Shown here: piece by piece, positions 1 to 8,867 of the stretch
Position numbering within the stretch: position 1 is the first letter of the stretch
Layout of the letters: the number at the start of each line of letters is the position of its first letter
NCBI RefSeq assembly: GCF_025699295.1
Contig: NZ_JAILWB010000017.1
Coordinates: forward strand, 1-64,000
Origin: Hydrogenophaga sp.
Lineage (GTDB): Bacteria; Pseudomonadota; Gammaproteobacteria; Burkholderiales; Burkholderiaceae_C
DNA length: 64,000 bases
Reading direction: 5' to 3'
Notes under the pieces: model-generated
Databases searched by the model: none
What the model saw: only the letters and a program-made list of their open reading frames with translations
What the model was told of the DNA's origin: nothing
Made by a program: the position numbers and the translations under genes

Positions 1-1053
1 ATCGCGCGCGGCGCGCAGGGCCTGCGCGATCTCGGCGTAGACGGTGGCAAAGCCTTCCAGGTAACCCTCGGGGTGGCCCGAGGGCAGGCGCGTCACGCGG
101 GCGGCATCGGCGTTGGCCGCGCCGGTGCCGCGCGAGACGATCTGCGTGGGTTGCCCGAAGGGTGACCAGTGCAGCTGGTTGGGGTGTTCCTGGCGCCATT
201 CGAGGCCACCCTTGTCGCCATAGAGGCGCAGGCGCAGGCCGTTCTCGTTGCCGGGCGCGACCTGGCTGGCCCACAGCATGCCGCGCGCGCCACCGGCAAA
301 GCGCAGCATCACCTGCACGTTGTCGTCCAGCGCGCGGCCGGGCACGAAGGCGCTGAGTTCGGCGCAGAGCGACTGCGTCTGCAGGCCGCTCACGAACGCG
401 GCCAGCTGGTAGGCGTGCGTGCCGATGTCGCCAATGCAGCCGCCCGCGCCGGCGCGCGCCGGGTCGGTGCGCCAGGCAGCCTGCTTCTGGCCGCTGGACT
501 CCAGTGCCTCGGTCAGCCAGTCCTGGGCGTACTCCACCTGCACCACGCGCAGCGTGCCCAGCGCGCCGTCGCGCACCAGCTTGCGCGCGTGCCGCACCAT
601 GGGGTAGCCGCTGTAGTTGTAGGTCACGGCCAGCAGGCGTCCTTTCGAACGGGCGAGTTCGCGCAGGCGCTGCGCCTCGGCCAGCGTGGTGGTCACCGGC
701 TTGTCGCAGATGACGTGGATGCCGGCTTCCAGGAAGGCCTCGGCGGCGGGTGCGTGCTGGTCGTTGGGCGTGACGATGGCCACGGCCTCGATGCCGTCGG
801 CGCCGCGCGCGGCTTCTTCGCGCGCCATGGTGCGGAAATCCGGGTAGGCGCGCGCCAGGCCCAGCGCCTGCGCCGAGCGCAGGGCCTTCTCGGGCGTGGA
901 CGAGAGCGCCCCGGCGAGCAGTTCGTAGTGGTCGTCCAGCCGCGCGGCGATGCGGTGCACCGCGCCGATGAAAGCCCCTTCACCGCCGCCGACCATGCCC
1001 AGCCGGATGCGGCGGCCTGCGCCTTCGGAAGCGGAGCCGGCTTCGATCGTCAT
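1..1053 (-). CDS. Gfo/Idh/MocA family NAD(P)-dependent oxidoreductase (3' end outside window)
   Basis: Reading leftwards from the ATG at 1053, the protein begins MTIEAGSASEGAGRRIRLGM and has a Rossmann start GMVGGGEGAFIG. The family motif CDKPVTTTLAEA follows, where EKP/DKP is typical of sugar dehydrogenases of this family, and later GGCIGDIGTHAYQLAAF. The stop codon lies left of base 1, so the gene is partial. Its ATG overlaps the stop of the preceding isomerase-like gene as ATGA, so the two are translationally coupled. Family members oxidise sugars, inositols or sugar acids with NAD(P). The xylose-operon context suggests a pentose-related substrate, but the substrate cannot be read from the sequence. 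Confidence 0.9.
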   Translation of the reverse strand, partial: MTIEAGSASEGAGRRIRLGMVGGGEGAFIGAVHRIAARLDDHYELLAGALSSTPEKALRSAQALGLARAYPDFRTMAREEAARGADGIEAVAIVTPNDQHAPAAEAFLEAGIHVICDKPVTTTLAEAQRLRELARSKGRLLAVTYNYSGYPMVRHARKLVRDGALGTLRVVQVEYAQDWLTEALESSGQKQAAWRTDPARAGAGGCIGDIGTHAYQLAAFVSGLQTQSLCAELSAFVPGRALDDNVQVMLRFAGGARGMLWASQVAPGNENGLRLRLYGDKGGLEWRQEHPNQLHWSPFGQPTQIVSRGTGAANADAARVTRLPSGHPEGYLEGFATVYAEIAQALRAARD

Positions 1054-2120
1054 TTCGCGGCCTCCTGCAGCCCGAGCATGCGGCGCAGTTGCGCGGGGTC
1101 GGTGTCGCCACCGGCGAAGTCGTCGAAGGCTTTTTCCGTCACGCGGATGATGTGGCGGCGGATGAACTCAGCGCCTTCGGCCGCGCCGGCTTCCGGGTGC
1201 TTGAGGCAGCACTCCCATTCCAGCACGGCCCAGCTGTCGTAGTTGTACTGCGCCATCTTGGAGAAGATGGCACCAAAGTCCACCTGCCCGTCGCCGAGCG
1301 AGCGGAAGCGCCCCGCGCGCTGCACCCAGGGCTGGTAGCCGGAATACACACCCTGGCGACCGGTGGGGCGGAATTCCGCGTCCTTGATGTGCAGGGCCTT
1401 GATGCGCTCGTGGTAGATGTCGATGAACTCGAGGTAGTCCAGTTGCTGCAGCAGGAAGTGCGAGGGGTCGTAGTTGATGCAGCAGCGGGGGTGGTTGTTC
1501 ACGCGTTCCAGGAACATCTCGAAGGTGGTGCCGTCGAACAGGTCTTCGCCCGGGTGCAGTTCAAAGCACACGTTGCAGTCGGCGTCCTCGAAGGCGTTGA
1601 AGATCGGCGTCCAGCGCTTGGCGAGTTCGTCGAAGGCGGCCTCGATCAGACCGGCCGGGCGTTGCGGCCAGGGATAGAGAAACGGCCAGGCCAGCGCGCC
1701 GGGGAAACTCACGTTGCTCTTCAAGCCCAGGCGCTGCGAGGCCCTGGCCGAGAGCTTCATCTGCTCCACCGCCCAGGCCTGGCGCGCTGTCGGGTTCCTG
1801 CGCACGGCCTCGGGGGCGAAGCCGTCGAAGGCTTCGTCGTAGGCCGGGTGCACGGCCACCAGTTGTCCTTGCAGGTGCGTGCCCAGTTCGGTGATGGCCA
1901 CGCCGTTCTCGCGCGCCACGCCGGCGATCTCGTCGCAGTAGGTCTGTGATGCGGCGGCCTTGTCCATGTCGAAGATGCGCTTGTCCCAGGACGGGATCTG
2001 CACCCCCTTGAAGCCCAGGCCGCCGGCCCATTTCGTGATCGACGCCCAGGAATCGAACGGCGCGCTGTCGCTGGCGAACTGCGCGAGGTAGATGCCGGGG
2101 CCCTTGATGTTGGTGGCCAT
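1050..2120 (-). CDS. Sugar phosphate isomerase/epimerase family (xylose-isomerase-like TIM barrel) protein
   Basis: 356 residues from the ATG at 2120, beginning MATNIKGPGIYLAQF, preceded by a good AAAGGAG ribosome site. It has the AP-endonuclease-2/xylose-isomerase-like TIM-barrel pattern, with likely metal ligands in FELHPGEDLFDG, INYDPSHFLLQ, KALHIKDAEF and the C-terminal VLEWECC. A longer open frame reaches 2399 but runs into xylA, so the start at 2120 is preferred. It sits 23 bp after xylA and overlaps the downstream oxidoreductase by 4 bp. Pairs of such an isomerase and a Gfo/Idh/MocA enzyme are common in sugar and inositol catabolic operons. The exact reaction is unknown. Confidence 0.88.
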   Translation of the reverse strand: MATNIKGPGIYLAQFASDSAPFDSWASITKWAGGLGFKGVQIPSWDKRIFDMDKAAASQTYCDEIAGVARENGVAITELGTHLQGQLVAVHPAYDEAFDGFAPEAVRRNPTARQAWAVEQMKLSARASQRLGLKSNVSFPGALAWPFLYPWPQRPAGLIEAAFDELAKRWTPIFNAFEDADCNVCFELHPGEDLFDGTTFEMFLERVNNHPRCCINYDPSHFLLQQLDYLEFIDIYHERIKALHIKDAEFRPTGRQGVYSGYQPWVQRAGRFRSLGDGQVDFGAIFSKMAQYNYDSWAVLEWECCLKHPEAGAAEGAEFIRRHIIRVTEKAFDDFAGGDTDPAQLRRMLGLQEAAK

Positions 2121-2143
2121 GTCGTTGTCTCCTTTGTCGGGGT

Positions 2144-3511
2144 TCAGAAGTAGCTGTTGGCCAGGTGCTCCAGCCGTTCCTGCTGGGCAGAACGTGGCTG
2201 GGGTTCGATGGCGTCGGCCTCGACCTCGCGCGCCAGCGCTTCCAGCGAACGTTCGCCCTGCAGGATGGCGCGTCCGCGCTCTGTGTCCCAGCCCTGGTAA
2301 CGCGCCTGGACGTGGCGCTGCAGCGCGCCGTCCTGCAGCATCTTCTCGGCCACCAGCAGGGCGCGCGCGCACAGGTCCATGGCGGTGGCGTGGGCCCACA
2401 CCAGGTCGTCAGGGTCGATCGACTGGCGGCGCAGCTTGGCGTCGAAGTTCAGGCCGCCCTGGCCGATGCCGCCGGCCTTGAGCACCTCGTACATCGTCAT
2501 CGCCACCTGCGGCAGGTTGTTGGGGAACTGGTCGGTGTCCCAGCCCAGCATCTCGTCGCCGCGGTTCATGTCCAGCGAGCCCAGGATGCCGAGCGCGCCG
2601 GCCAGCGCGATCTCGTGTTCGAACGTGTGGCCCGCCAGCAGCGCGTGGTTCTGCTCCAGATTCACCTTCACTTCGTTTTCCAGCCCGTGCGCCTTCAGGA
2701 AGCCGTAGACGGTGCCCACGTCGTAGTCGTACTGGTGCTTGGTCGGCTCGGCCGGCTTGGGCTCGATCAGGATCTGGCCGGTGAAGCCGATCCTGTGCTT
2801 GTGCTCGACGACCAGGTTCAGGAAGCGGCCCAGCTGCGCCAGCTCGCGTTTCAGGTCGGTGTTGAGCAGGGTCTCGTAGCCTTCGCGCCCGCCCCAGAGC
2901 ACGTAGTTGTGGCCCTTGAGGCGGTGCGTCATCTCCAGCACGTTCTTCACCTGCGCGGCGGCGTAGGCGAACACGTCGGGGTCCGGGTTGGTGGCGGCGC
3001 CGGCCATGTAGCGCCGGTTGCTGAACAGGTTGGCCGTGCCCCAGAGCAGCCGCACGCCGGTCTCGTCCATCTTGCGTTCGAACACGGCTTCGATGCGGCG
3101 CAGGTGCTCGTTCGATTCGCGCAGCGTGGCGCCTTCGGGGGCCACGTCGCGGTCGTGGAAGGTGAAGAAGGGGGAGTCGATCAGGCGGAACAGGTCGAAG
3201 GCCGCGTCGGCCTTGCGCAGTGCCTGGGCCATGGGGTCGCCCGCGCCATGCCAGGGCCGCTGGAAGCTGGGTTCACCGAAGGGGTCGGTGCCGCCCCAGC
3301 CGAAGCTGTGCCAGTAGCAGGTGGCAAAGCGCAACTGGTCTTCCATGCGCTTGCCCAGCACCAGGCGGTTCTTGTCGTAGTAGCGGTAGGCCAGGGGTTC
3401 GTCGGGCGTGGGCTGGAAGCCTTCGCCACGGAAGGCGACGGGCTGGCGCAACGAGAAATAGGCGGTGTGTGGCGCGGTGGCCACCGGCGCGGCATCGAGT
3501 GTCTGCATCAT
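2144..3511 (-). CDS. xylA: Xylose isomerase
   Basis: 455 residues. It converts D-xylose to D-xylulose (EC 5.3.1.5) in the cytoplasm with two divalent metal ions. The catalytic pair lies in [13 protein letters not shown] (His119, Asp122) and metal ligands in [15 protein letters not shown] (Glu250, Lys252), at the spacing of the E. coli enzyme (His101/Asp104, Glu232/Lys234). A second metal region is [17 protein letters not shown]. Length and the early WHSFGWGG segment fit the longer class II xylose isomerases. It lies 31 bp downstream of xylB in the same operon, so the two enzymes together feed the pentose phosphate pathway. Confidence 0.97.
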   Translation of the reverse strand: MMQTLDAAPVATAPHTAYFSLRQPVAFRGEGFQPTPDEPLAYRYYDKNRLVLGKRMEDQLRFATCYWHSFGWGGTDPFGEPSFQRPWHGAGDPMAQALRKADAAFDLFRLIDSPFFTFHDRDVAPEGATLRESNEHLRRIEAVFERKMDETGVRLLWGTANLFSNRRYMAGAATNPDPDVFAYAAAQVKNVLEMTHRLKGHNYVLWGGREGYETLLNTDLKRELAQLGRFLNLVVEHKHRIGFTGQILIEPKPAEPTKHQYDYDVGTVYGFLKAHGLENEVKVNLEQNHALLAGHTFEHEIALAGALGILGSLDMNRGDEMLGWDTDQFPNNLPQVAMTMYEVLKAGGIGQGGLNFDAKLRRQSIDPDDLVWAHATAMDLCARALLVAEKMLQDGALQRHVQARYQGWDTERGRAILQGERSLEALAREVEADAIEPQPRSAQQERLEHLANSYF

Positions 3512-3542
3512 GGGGCGGGGCTGTGGGATGAAGGTGGGTGGA

Positions 3543-5033
3543 TCACGCGGCCAGGGCGGGCGTGGGTGAGGGAAAGGCGGGCGGCGCGCTCACCTGGCGC
3601 GCCAGGCGGTAGAGCATCTGCCAGCGGGGATAGGCCTCGTCGTACAGCGCCATGCGGCAGCGATCGGGCTCGAAGCTGCGCACACGCCGGGGCTTGGCAA
3701 AGTCGCTGCCACCACCGGCGGCGGCGCGGGCGAGCCGCGCGGCACCGAGCGCACAGCCGTGTTCGCCGCCCTCGACCTGGTGCAGCGGGATTCCCAGCAC
3801 GTCGGCCAGGATCTGACTCCAGCGCGCCGAACGTGCGCCGCCCCCGAGCAGGTCGGCCTCGCGCAGCTGCGTGCCGGCGCTGGCAAGCGCATCGCGCGCG
3901 TCGCGCAAGGCGTAGGCCACGCCTTCGAGCACGGCCTGGGTCATGCCGGGCCGCTCGGTGTCGGCCGAGAGGTGCAGGAAGCCGCCGCGCACGGCGCTGT
4001 CGTTGTGCGGTGTGCGGTCGCCCGAGAGGTAGGGCACGAACCAGCAGGGCGCGGGGCCGCCGTGGCCGAAGCCTTCCAGTTCGTCGAGCAGCGCAGCTTC
4101 GCCCGCGCCGGCCACACGCGCCCACCAGCTCAGCGAGGCCGCGGCCGAGAGCTGCACGCCCATCTGGTGCCACAAGCCGGGCAGGGCGTGGCAGAAGGCG
4201 TGCACGCCCAGGTCGGCGGCGGGTGCGAAGCCGGCGGTGGTGGCCCACAGCACGCCCGAGGTGCCGAGCGAGACGAAGGCGTCACCCGGCTCGACCGCGC
4301 CCACGCCCACGGCGCCGGCCGCGTTGTCGCCCGCGCCACCGGCCACGACCGGCGCCTGCGCGAAGCCCCAGCGTCGGACCCACTCGGCGCGCAGCGTGCC
4401 CGCGGCTTCGCTGCCTTCGACCAGGCGCGGCATCTGGGCTTCGGACAGGCCGCAAGCCGCCAGCAGCGAGGGCGACCAGCGGCGTTGCGCCACATCGAGC
4501 CACAGGGTGCCGGACGCGTCGGACATCTCCTCGATGAACTCGCCCGTGAGCTTCCAGCGCAGCCAGGCCTTGGGCAGCAGCACGGTGGCGATGCGCGCGA
4601 ACACCTCGGGTTCGTGCTCGCGCACCCACAGCAGTTTGGGCGCGGTGAACCCGGCCATGGCGGGGTTGCCCGCGATCTGGCGCAGCCGCAGGTCCGGTGC
4701 CTCCAGCGGCTCGCACTGCGCGCCGCTGCGCCCGTCGTTCCACAGGATGCAGGGGCGCAGAACGGCGTGGCTTGCGTCGAGCAGGGTGGCGCCGTGCATC
4801 TGGCCCGACAGCCCGATGCCGCGCACGGCGGCCATGGCGCGCGGGTGCGCGGCGGCCAGTTCGTCCAGGCAGCGCTCGGTGGCCTGCCACCAGTCGTGCG
4901 GGTGCTGTTCCGACCAGCCCGGCGCGGGCCGCTGCACCGACAGCGGTGCCGTGGCCGTGGCGATGGTGGCGTCGCCGTCCAGCAGCAATGCCTTCACGCC
5001 GGAGGTGCCGAGATCGAGGCCGAGCGTGATCAC
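3543..5033 (-). CDS. xylB: Xylulokinase
   Basis: 496 residues from a GTG start at 5033, whose GTGA overlaps the stop of the upstream regulator. An AAGGA lies about 9 bases before it. The protein opens with the FGGY-kinase phosphate-binding segment [20 protein letters not shown] and carries [13 protein letters not shown], the sugar-site motif of xylulokinases, then [15 protein letters not shown] and a C-terminal [18 protein letters not shown]. It phosphorylates D-xylulose with ATP (EC 2.7.1.17). A longer in-frame extension to 5105 lies wholly inside the regulator gene and lacks family similarity, so the GTG is preferred. Confidence 0.95.
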   Translation of the reverse strand: MITLGLDLGTSGVKALLLDGDATIATATAPLSVQRPAPGWSEQHPHDWWQATERCLDELAAAHPRAMAAVRGIGLSGQMHGATLLDASHAVLRPCILWNDGRSGAQCEPLEAPDLRLRQIAGNPAMAGFTAPKLLWVREHEPEVFARIATVLLPKAWLRWKLTGEFIEEMSDASGTLWLDVAQRRWSPSLLAACGLSEAQMPRLVEGSEAAGTLRAEWVRRWGFAQAPVVAGGAGDNAAGAVGVGAVEPGDAFVSLGTSGVLWATTAGFAPAADLGVHAFCHALPGLWHQMGVQLSAAASLSWWARVAGAGEAALLDELEGFGHGGPAPCWFVPYLSGDRTPHNDSAVRGGFLHLSADTERPGMTQAVLEGVAYALRDARDALASAGTQLREADLLGGGARSARWSQILADVLGIPLHQVEGGEHGCALGAARLARAAAGGGSDFAKPRRVRSFEPDRCRMALYDEAYPRWQMLYRLARQVSAPPAFPSPTPALAA

Positions 5034-6076
5034 GGCAGGTTGTCCTTGAGGTAGATGTCGATGCGGATGCGCTCCTGGTCCGCGATCACCGGCTCCTGCG
5101 ACCACTGCGCCAGCGCCACGCGCAGGGCGGAGCGGATCTCGTGGCCAGCGTCCTGGTTGATGACGGCGTCCATCGTGCCGTTGAGCAGCTCGGCACGCGA
5201 AACGGCGGTGAGTTCATGACCGACGAAGACCGTGTCCTGATCGCGCCCGGCCGCGCGCAGCGCCTGGCAGATGCCCGCGTTGCCCGCGCCCACGCTGTAG
5301 ATCGCCGCGAGGTCGGCGTGCGCCGCCAGCAACTGGGTGGCCAGCACCTCGTTGCGCGCGGCGTCGTCCTGGCCCTCGACCGGGGGCAGCACGCTCAGGT
5401 GCGGGTGTTCCTGCGCCATGACCTGGTTGAACCCGAAGTAGCGTTCGGCATGGTCGCGCAGCGAGAGGCTGCCGAGCACGACGGCCACCTTGGCGGGGCG
5501 GGGGCCGGCGAAACGGCCGATGAGCGTGGCGGCGGTGCGGCCCGCGGCCGTGTTGTCGATGCCGACGTAGTGCTGGCGCGTGGAGGAGGGCACGTCCGAG
5601 ACCAGTGTGATCACCACGGTGCCGGCCTGCGTGAGCTGGTCGATGGCCGAGCGCACGACCGGGTGGTCCAGCGCCATCACCACCACCGCATCGCGACGGC
5701 CTTCCTGCGCGAGCAGGGCCTTGGCCAGCTCACCCGGGTTGAAGACGTTGACCGAGAGCACCTCGGATTCGATGCGCTGGTCGCGCATCCATTCGGTGTT
5801 GGCTTCTATCTGTTCGCCCAGCAGGTCCACGAAGCGGTTGACACCCGCGGGCAGCAGGAAAACCACCTGACGCAGGCGGGAGCGGGCGAGCCGCGCGGCC
5901 GACGGATCGGGCCGGTAGCCCAGCCGGCGCACGGCGGCGTCCACCCTGGCCACCGTGGCCGCGCGCACGCCGGGGCGCTTGTTCACCACCCGGTCAGCCG
6001 TGGCCAGGCTGACCTGGGCGTCCTGCGCCACGTCTTCCAGCGTGGCGCGCGACTTGGTGGGTGGTTTGGCGTCCAT
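5030..6076 (-). CDS. LacI-family transcriptional regulator, probable xylose operon repressor
   Basis: 348 residues from the ATG at 6076 (MDAKPPTKSRATLEDVAQ). The N-terminal LacI helix-turn-helix and hinge cover about residues 11-60 (ATLEDVAQDAQVSLATADRV ... GYRPD). A periplasmic-binding-protein-like effector domain follows. An alternative ATG at 6112 would add 12 residues derived from the operator palindrome, so the shorter start is chosen. It is the first gene of the xylose operon and is translationally coupled to xylB by a 4-bp overlap. With two palindromes immediately upstream, autoregulation is likely. The effector is not known; a pentose is the natural guess. Confidence 0.88.
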   Translation of the reverse strand: MDAKPPTKSRATLEDVAQDAQVSLATADRVVNKRPGVRAATVARVDAAVRRLGYRPDPSAARLARSRLRQVVFLLPAGVNRFVDLLGEQIEANTEWMRDQRIESEVLSVNVFNPGELAKALLAQEGRRDAVVVMALDHPVVRSAIDQLTQAGTVVITLVSDVPSSTRQHYVGIDNTAAGRTAATLIGRFAGPRPAKVAVVLGSLSLRDHAERYFGFNQVMAQEHPHLSVLPPVEGQDDAARNEVLATQLLAAHADLAAIYSVGAGNAGICQALRAAGRDQDTVFVGHELTAVSRAELLNGTMDAVINQDAGHEIRSALRVALAQWSQEPVIADQERIRIDIYLKDNLP

Positions 6077-6086
6077 GTGGCAATTT

Positions 6087-6102
6087 TGAGGTGCGCACCT
6101 CA
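6087..6102. promoter_or_regulatory. Perfect 16-bp palindrome TGAGGTGCGCACCTCA, probable operator of the xylose operon
   Basis: A perfectly symmetrical 16-mer, 10 bp upstream of the lacI-type start codon. LacI-family operators are typically palindromes of this size, often with a central CG; here the centre is GC. Its position just before the first gene suits a repressor site acting on the operon and on the regulator itself. The binding protein is inferred from adjacency only. Confidence 0.65.
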
Positions 6103-6143
6103 GAAATGTCATTAGGGGTTTCTACGGAATGTTGAAGCCGGTT

Positions 6144-6159
6144 TGAGGTTCGCTCCTCT
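6144..6159. promoter_or_regulatory. Second, degenerate operator-like site TGAGGTTCGCTCCTCT
   Basis: It matches the perfect palindrome at 6087-6102 in 13 of 16 positions and keeps the GAGG...CCTC arms. Centre-to-centre distance is 57 bp. A candidate minus-strand promoter (TTCAAC, then TAATGA about 16 bp later) lies between the two sites, which would suit looping or double blocking by a LacI-type tetramer. The site also lies upstream of the divergent cytosine deaminase gene. Confidence 0.5.
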
Positions 6160-6246
6160 TTGTCATCAGGCATGGGGGGTGGCATGAAGCCTGCTCCACA
6201 ATCGCCACCAGGCCGCCAACCGGTGGCCGTTCGCAAAGGAGATCCC

Positions 6247-6687
6247 ATGGACCCGTTCATGCAGGCCGCCATCGACGAAGCCCGGCTCGGGCGCGCCGAG
6301 GGTGGCATCCCCATCGGCTCGGTGATCGTGCACCGGGGTCGCATCATCGGGCGCGGCCACAACCGGCGCGTTCAGCAGGGCAGCGCCATCCTGCACGGCG
6401 AGATGGACGCGCTGGAGAACGCTGGGCGCCAGCCGGCGCAGGTGTACCGGGAGTCGGTGATCTACACCACGCTCTCGCCCTGCCCGATGTGCAGCGGCGC
6501 GATCGCGCTCTATGGCATTCCGAAGGTGGTCGTGGGCGAGAACCAGACCTTCATGGGCGAAGAAGCGTGGCTGCGCGGCCGGGGCGTGGCGGTGGAGGTG
6601 CTGCAGGACGCGACCTGCGTGCACCTGATGCGCGACTTCATCGAAGCCGAGCCGACGCTCTGGAACGAGGACATCGGCGAGCCCTGA
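6247..6687 (+). CDS. Yeast-type (Fcy1-like) cytosine deaminase / nucleoside deaminase
   Basis: 146 residues from the ATG at 6247, which follows AAAGGAG closely. Upstream in-frame ATGs from 6160 lack this signal. It is a zinc-dependent CMP/dCMP deaminase-fold enzyme: His50-Gly-Glu52 and Cys79-Pro-Met-Cys82 give the zinc ligands and proton shuttle. Beyond the fold, the segments TLSPCPMCSGAI, YGIPKVVVGEN and the C-terminal end WNEDIGE resemble the fungal cytosine deaminase Fcy1 as I recall it, rather than the tRNA adenosine deaminase TadA. The likely reaction is cytosine to uracil (EC 3.5.4.1), as pyrimidine salvage. Guanine or other nucleobase deamination is an alternative. Confidence 0.82.
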   Translation: MDPFMQAAIDEARLGRAEGGIPIGSVIVHRGRIIGRGHNRRVQQGSAILHGEMDALENAGRQPAQVYRESVIYTTLSPCPMCSGAIALYGIPKVVVGENQTFMGEEAWLRGRGVAVEVLQDATCVHLMRDFIEAEPTLWNEDIGEP

Positions 6688-6702
6688 GTTCCTGGCGCGC
6701 GC

Positions 6703-7626
6703 TCACATCCACAGCGCGCGCCAGGCCAGCCGCGGCAGATCGCCCTTGTGCAGGGTCACGCGCGCCAGCCAGCTGCGGTGCTGCTGCGCGGCGATGCCGT
6801 CGAGGATGCGCAGCCCGCCCTGCACGACCATGCGCAGTTCCCAGCCGGCGCGGCCGGGCACGCGGTGCACCAGGGGTGCGCCCTGCTGCATGAGGCCGCG
6901 CGCCTGGGCGCAGAGCTCGGCCACGGCGGCCTCCATCGTTGCCCCGCTCTGGCGGGTTTCGAAATCGGCCACGCCCACACCGTGGCGGCGCAGCACGTCG
7001 GCCGGCAGGTAGCAGCGCCCGCGCGGCAGGTCCACGCTGAGGTCCTGCCAGAAGTTGATGAGCTGCAGCGCGCTGCAGATCTGGTCGCTCTGCTGCAGCG
7101 CCACTTCCTCGCGCACGCTGTACAGATGCAGCAGCAGCCGGCCCACGGGGTTGGCCGAGAGGCGGCAGTAGGCCAGCAGCTCGGCGCTGTCGGCGTACCG
7201 GTGGCCGCTCGCGGTGTGGCGCACATCCTGCTCGAAGGCGCTGAGCAGGTCGTGCAGCAGTTCCCCGGGCAGGGCGTGGCGCCGAACCGCCAGCGAGAGC
7301 GGGCCGAAGATGCCCGGCCAGCGCAGGTCGGCATCGGCGATGGCCAGGGTCGATCGCGAGGTCGGCTGCAGGCAGCGGTGCAGCTCGGCGCGGTAGGCCG
7401 CCAGGTCGGCCAGGCGTTGTTCGGCCGTGGCCTCGCCCTCGTCGGCGATGTCGTCCGCGGTGCGGGCAAAGCGGTAGATTGCCGCCACCGCCGGGCGCAG
7501 GTTGGGCGGGCAGAGCCAGGACGCGACAGGGAAGTTCTCGTAGTGGCCCACCCCATCGGCCAGGGGCAGGCCGGGCAATGGCGAGCGGGGCTGCTGCGGG
7601 GCGGGTTCGGATGACGGCGATGTCAT
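6703..7626 (-). CDS. hpnC: Squalene/phytoene synthase family protein, HpnC-like
   Basis: 307 residues, start ATG at 7626. The N-terminal GHYENFPVASWLCPPNLRP and the first aspartate-rich motif RTADDIADE match HpnC, the enzyme acting on presqualene diphosphate in the bacterial HpnCDE route to squalene. The second motif region is FWQDLSVDLPRGRCYLP. No hpnD, hpnE or squalene-hopene cyclase lies beside it in the window. The gene is divergent from the RND efflux operon, with 119 bp between the starts. Confusion with HpnD or phytoene synthase is possible but less likely given the N-terminus. Confidence 0.85.
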   Translation of the reverse strand: MTSPSSEPAPQQPRSPLPGLPLADGVGHYENFPVASWLCPPNLRPAVAAIYRFARTADDIADEGEATAEQRLADLAAYRAELHRCLQPTSRSTLAIADADLRWPGIFGPLSLAVRRHALPGELLHDLLSAFEQDVRHTASGHRYADSAELLAYCRLSANPVGRLLLHLYSVREEVALQQSDQICSALQLINFWQDLSVDLPRGRCYLPADVLRRHGVGVADFETRQSGATMEAAVAELCAQARGLMQQGAPLVHRVPGRAGWELRMVVQGGLRILDGIAAQQHRSWLARVTLHKGDLPRLAWRALWM

Positions 7627-7648
7627 GAAACGGTGGCCTGTTCTGGTC

Positions 7649-7674
7649 TACAATTTTGTTACTAACCGGTCAGT
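7649..7674 (+). promoter_or_regulatory. Promoter -10 (TACAAT) with TetR-type operator ACTAACCGGTCAGT
   Basis: TACAAT at 7649-7654 is a good -10 box, with a weak -35 (ATGAAA, 7625-7630). Immediately downstream, at 7661-7674, is the near-palindrome ACTAACCGGTCAGT (one mismatch between arms). Sites of the ACYRACCGGT type are typical of TetR/AcrR-family regulators of RND pumps. Its position over the expected transcription start implies repression of the efflux operon. No tetR gene is seen in the window. Confidence 0.6.
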
Positions 7675-7745
7675 CATTAATATACGGCAGACCTGCGGAC
7701 CTCGAATTCCCGCTCCAGCCCAGCCAGTCCATCGCCTGCATCGCC

Positions 7746-8867
7746 ATGAAAACACCGCATTTTGTCCTGATCATGACCGTCGCGCTGACCCTGGTGGCCT
7801 GCGCACCCGCCACGCCGCCGCAGGAGCCGATCCGCTCGGTCAAGCTGCTCACGGTGGGCACCGACAAGCTCAGCGCACGCACCGAATACGCTGGCGACGT
7901 GCGCGCGCGCATCGAATCGCGCCTGGGCTTTCGCGTGGGGGGCAAGCTGGTACAGCGCCCGGCCGAAGTGGGCCAGCGGGTGAAAGCGGGGCAATTGCTG
8001 GCACAGCTGGATGCGCAGGACCTCGCGCTGTCGAGTCAGGCGGCACAGGCCCAGGTGAGCGCGGCGCAGACGCAGCGCGACCTGGCGGCGGCCGACCTCA
8101 AGCGCTACCAGGACCTGCTGGCGCAGGGCTTCGTGAGTGGCGCGGAGATCCAGCGCCGCGAGGCCACGCTGCAGTCGGCCGAGGCCACGCTGCGCCAGGC
8201 GAAGGCCCAGGGTGCGGTGCAGGGCAACCAGGCCGCCTATGCGCGCCTGCTGGCCGACGGCGCCGGCGTGGTGCTGGCCGTGGAGGCCGAGGTGGGCCAG
8301 GTGGTGGCCGCTGGCACGCCCGTTGTGCGGCTGGCGCGCGATGGTGCGCGCGATGTGGTCATCGCCGTGCCCGAAGACCGTGTGACGCAGATCAAGCCCG
8401 GCATGCCGGCGAAGGTGCGCCTGTGGGCCGGCGCGGGTGCCGCCGCCACGGGCGGTGTGGTACCGCTGGACGCCGAGGTGCGCGAGGTGGCTGCCAGTGC
8501 CGACGCGGCCACGCGCACCTACCAGGTCAAGCTCTCGCTGCCCGACGACGCGGCCGTTCCCCTGGGTGCTACCGCCTACGTGACGCTGGGCGGCGCCACG
8601 ACGACCGCGGCGCCGGCCGTGATCAAGCTGCCCACCACCGCGCTGATGCGCTCGGATGAGGGAGACCGTTCGGGCTCGGCGGTGTGGGTGTACGACGCCA
8701 GCGCCAGCACGGTGCAACCGCGCGCGGTGCAGGTGGCGGGCGCCGACGGCAACCAGATGGTGATCGCCGCCGGCCTCAAGCCGGGCGAGGAGGTGGTGGC
8801 CACGGGGGTGCACGTGCTCTCGCCAGGCCAGAAGGTCACGCGATTCGACGCCGCCGCCACGCGATGA
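7746..8867 (+). CDS. RND efflux system periplasmic adaptor (membrane fusion lipoprotein)
   Basis: 373 residues from the ATG at 7746. The lipoprotein signal MKTPHFVLIMTVALTLVAC ends in the lipobox LVAC (Cys19), so the protein is probably anchored to the inner membrane facing the periplasm. HlyD-type barrel-sandwich halves are visible (GFRVGGKLVQRPAEVGQRVKAGQLLAQLD and GVVLAVEAEVGQVVAAGTPV), flanking a coiled-coil hairpin around residues 95-150. It links the inner-membrane pump to an outer-membrane channel, and its stop overlaps the pump start as ATGA. The open frame upstream of 7746 covers the promoter and operator and is not coding. Confidence 0.93.
   Translation: MKTPHFVLIMTVALTLVACAPATPPQEPIRSVKLLTVGTDKLSARTEYAGDVRARIESRLGFRVGGKLVQRPAEVGQRVKAGQLLAQLDAQDLALSSQAAQAQVSAAQTQRDLAAADLKRYQDLLAQGFVSGAEIQRREATLQSAEATLRQAKAQGAVQGNQAAYARLLADGAGVVLAVEAEVGQVVAAGTPVVRLARDGARDVVIAVPEDRVTQIKPGMPAKVRLWAGAGAAATGGVVPLDAEVREVAASADAATRTYQVKLSLPDDAAVPLGATAYVTLGGATTTAAPAVIKLPTTALMRSDEGDRSGSAVWVYDASASTVQPRAVQVAGADGNQMVIAAGLKPGEEVVATGVHVLSPGQKVTRFDAAATR

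Noticed and set aside
2165..4537. 790-codon plus-strand frame opposite xylA and xylB
   Set aside because: The real genes on the minus strand have full catalytic motifs, and the plus frame turns into Arg/Pro/Ala-rich low-complexity sequence.
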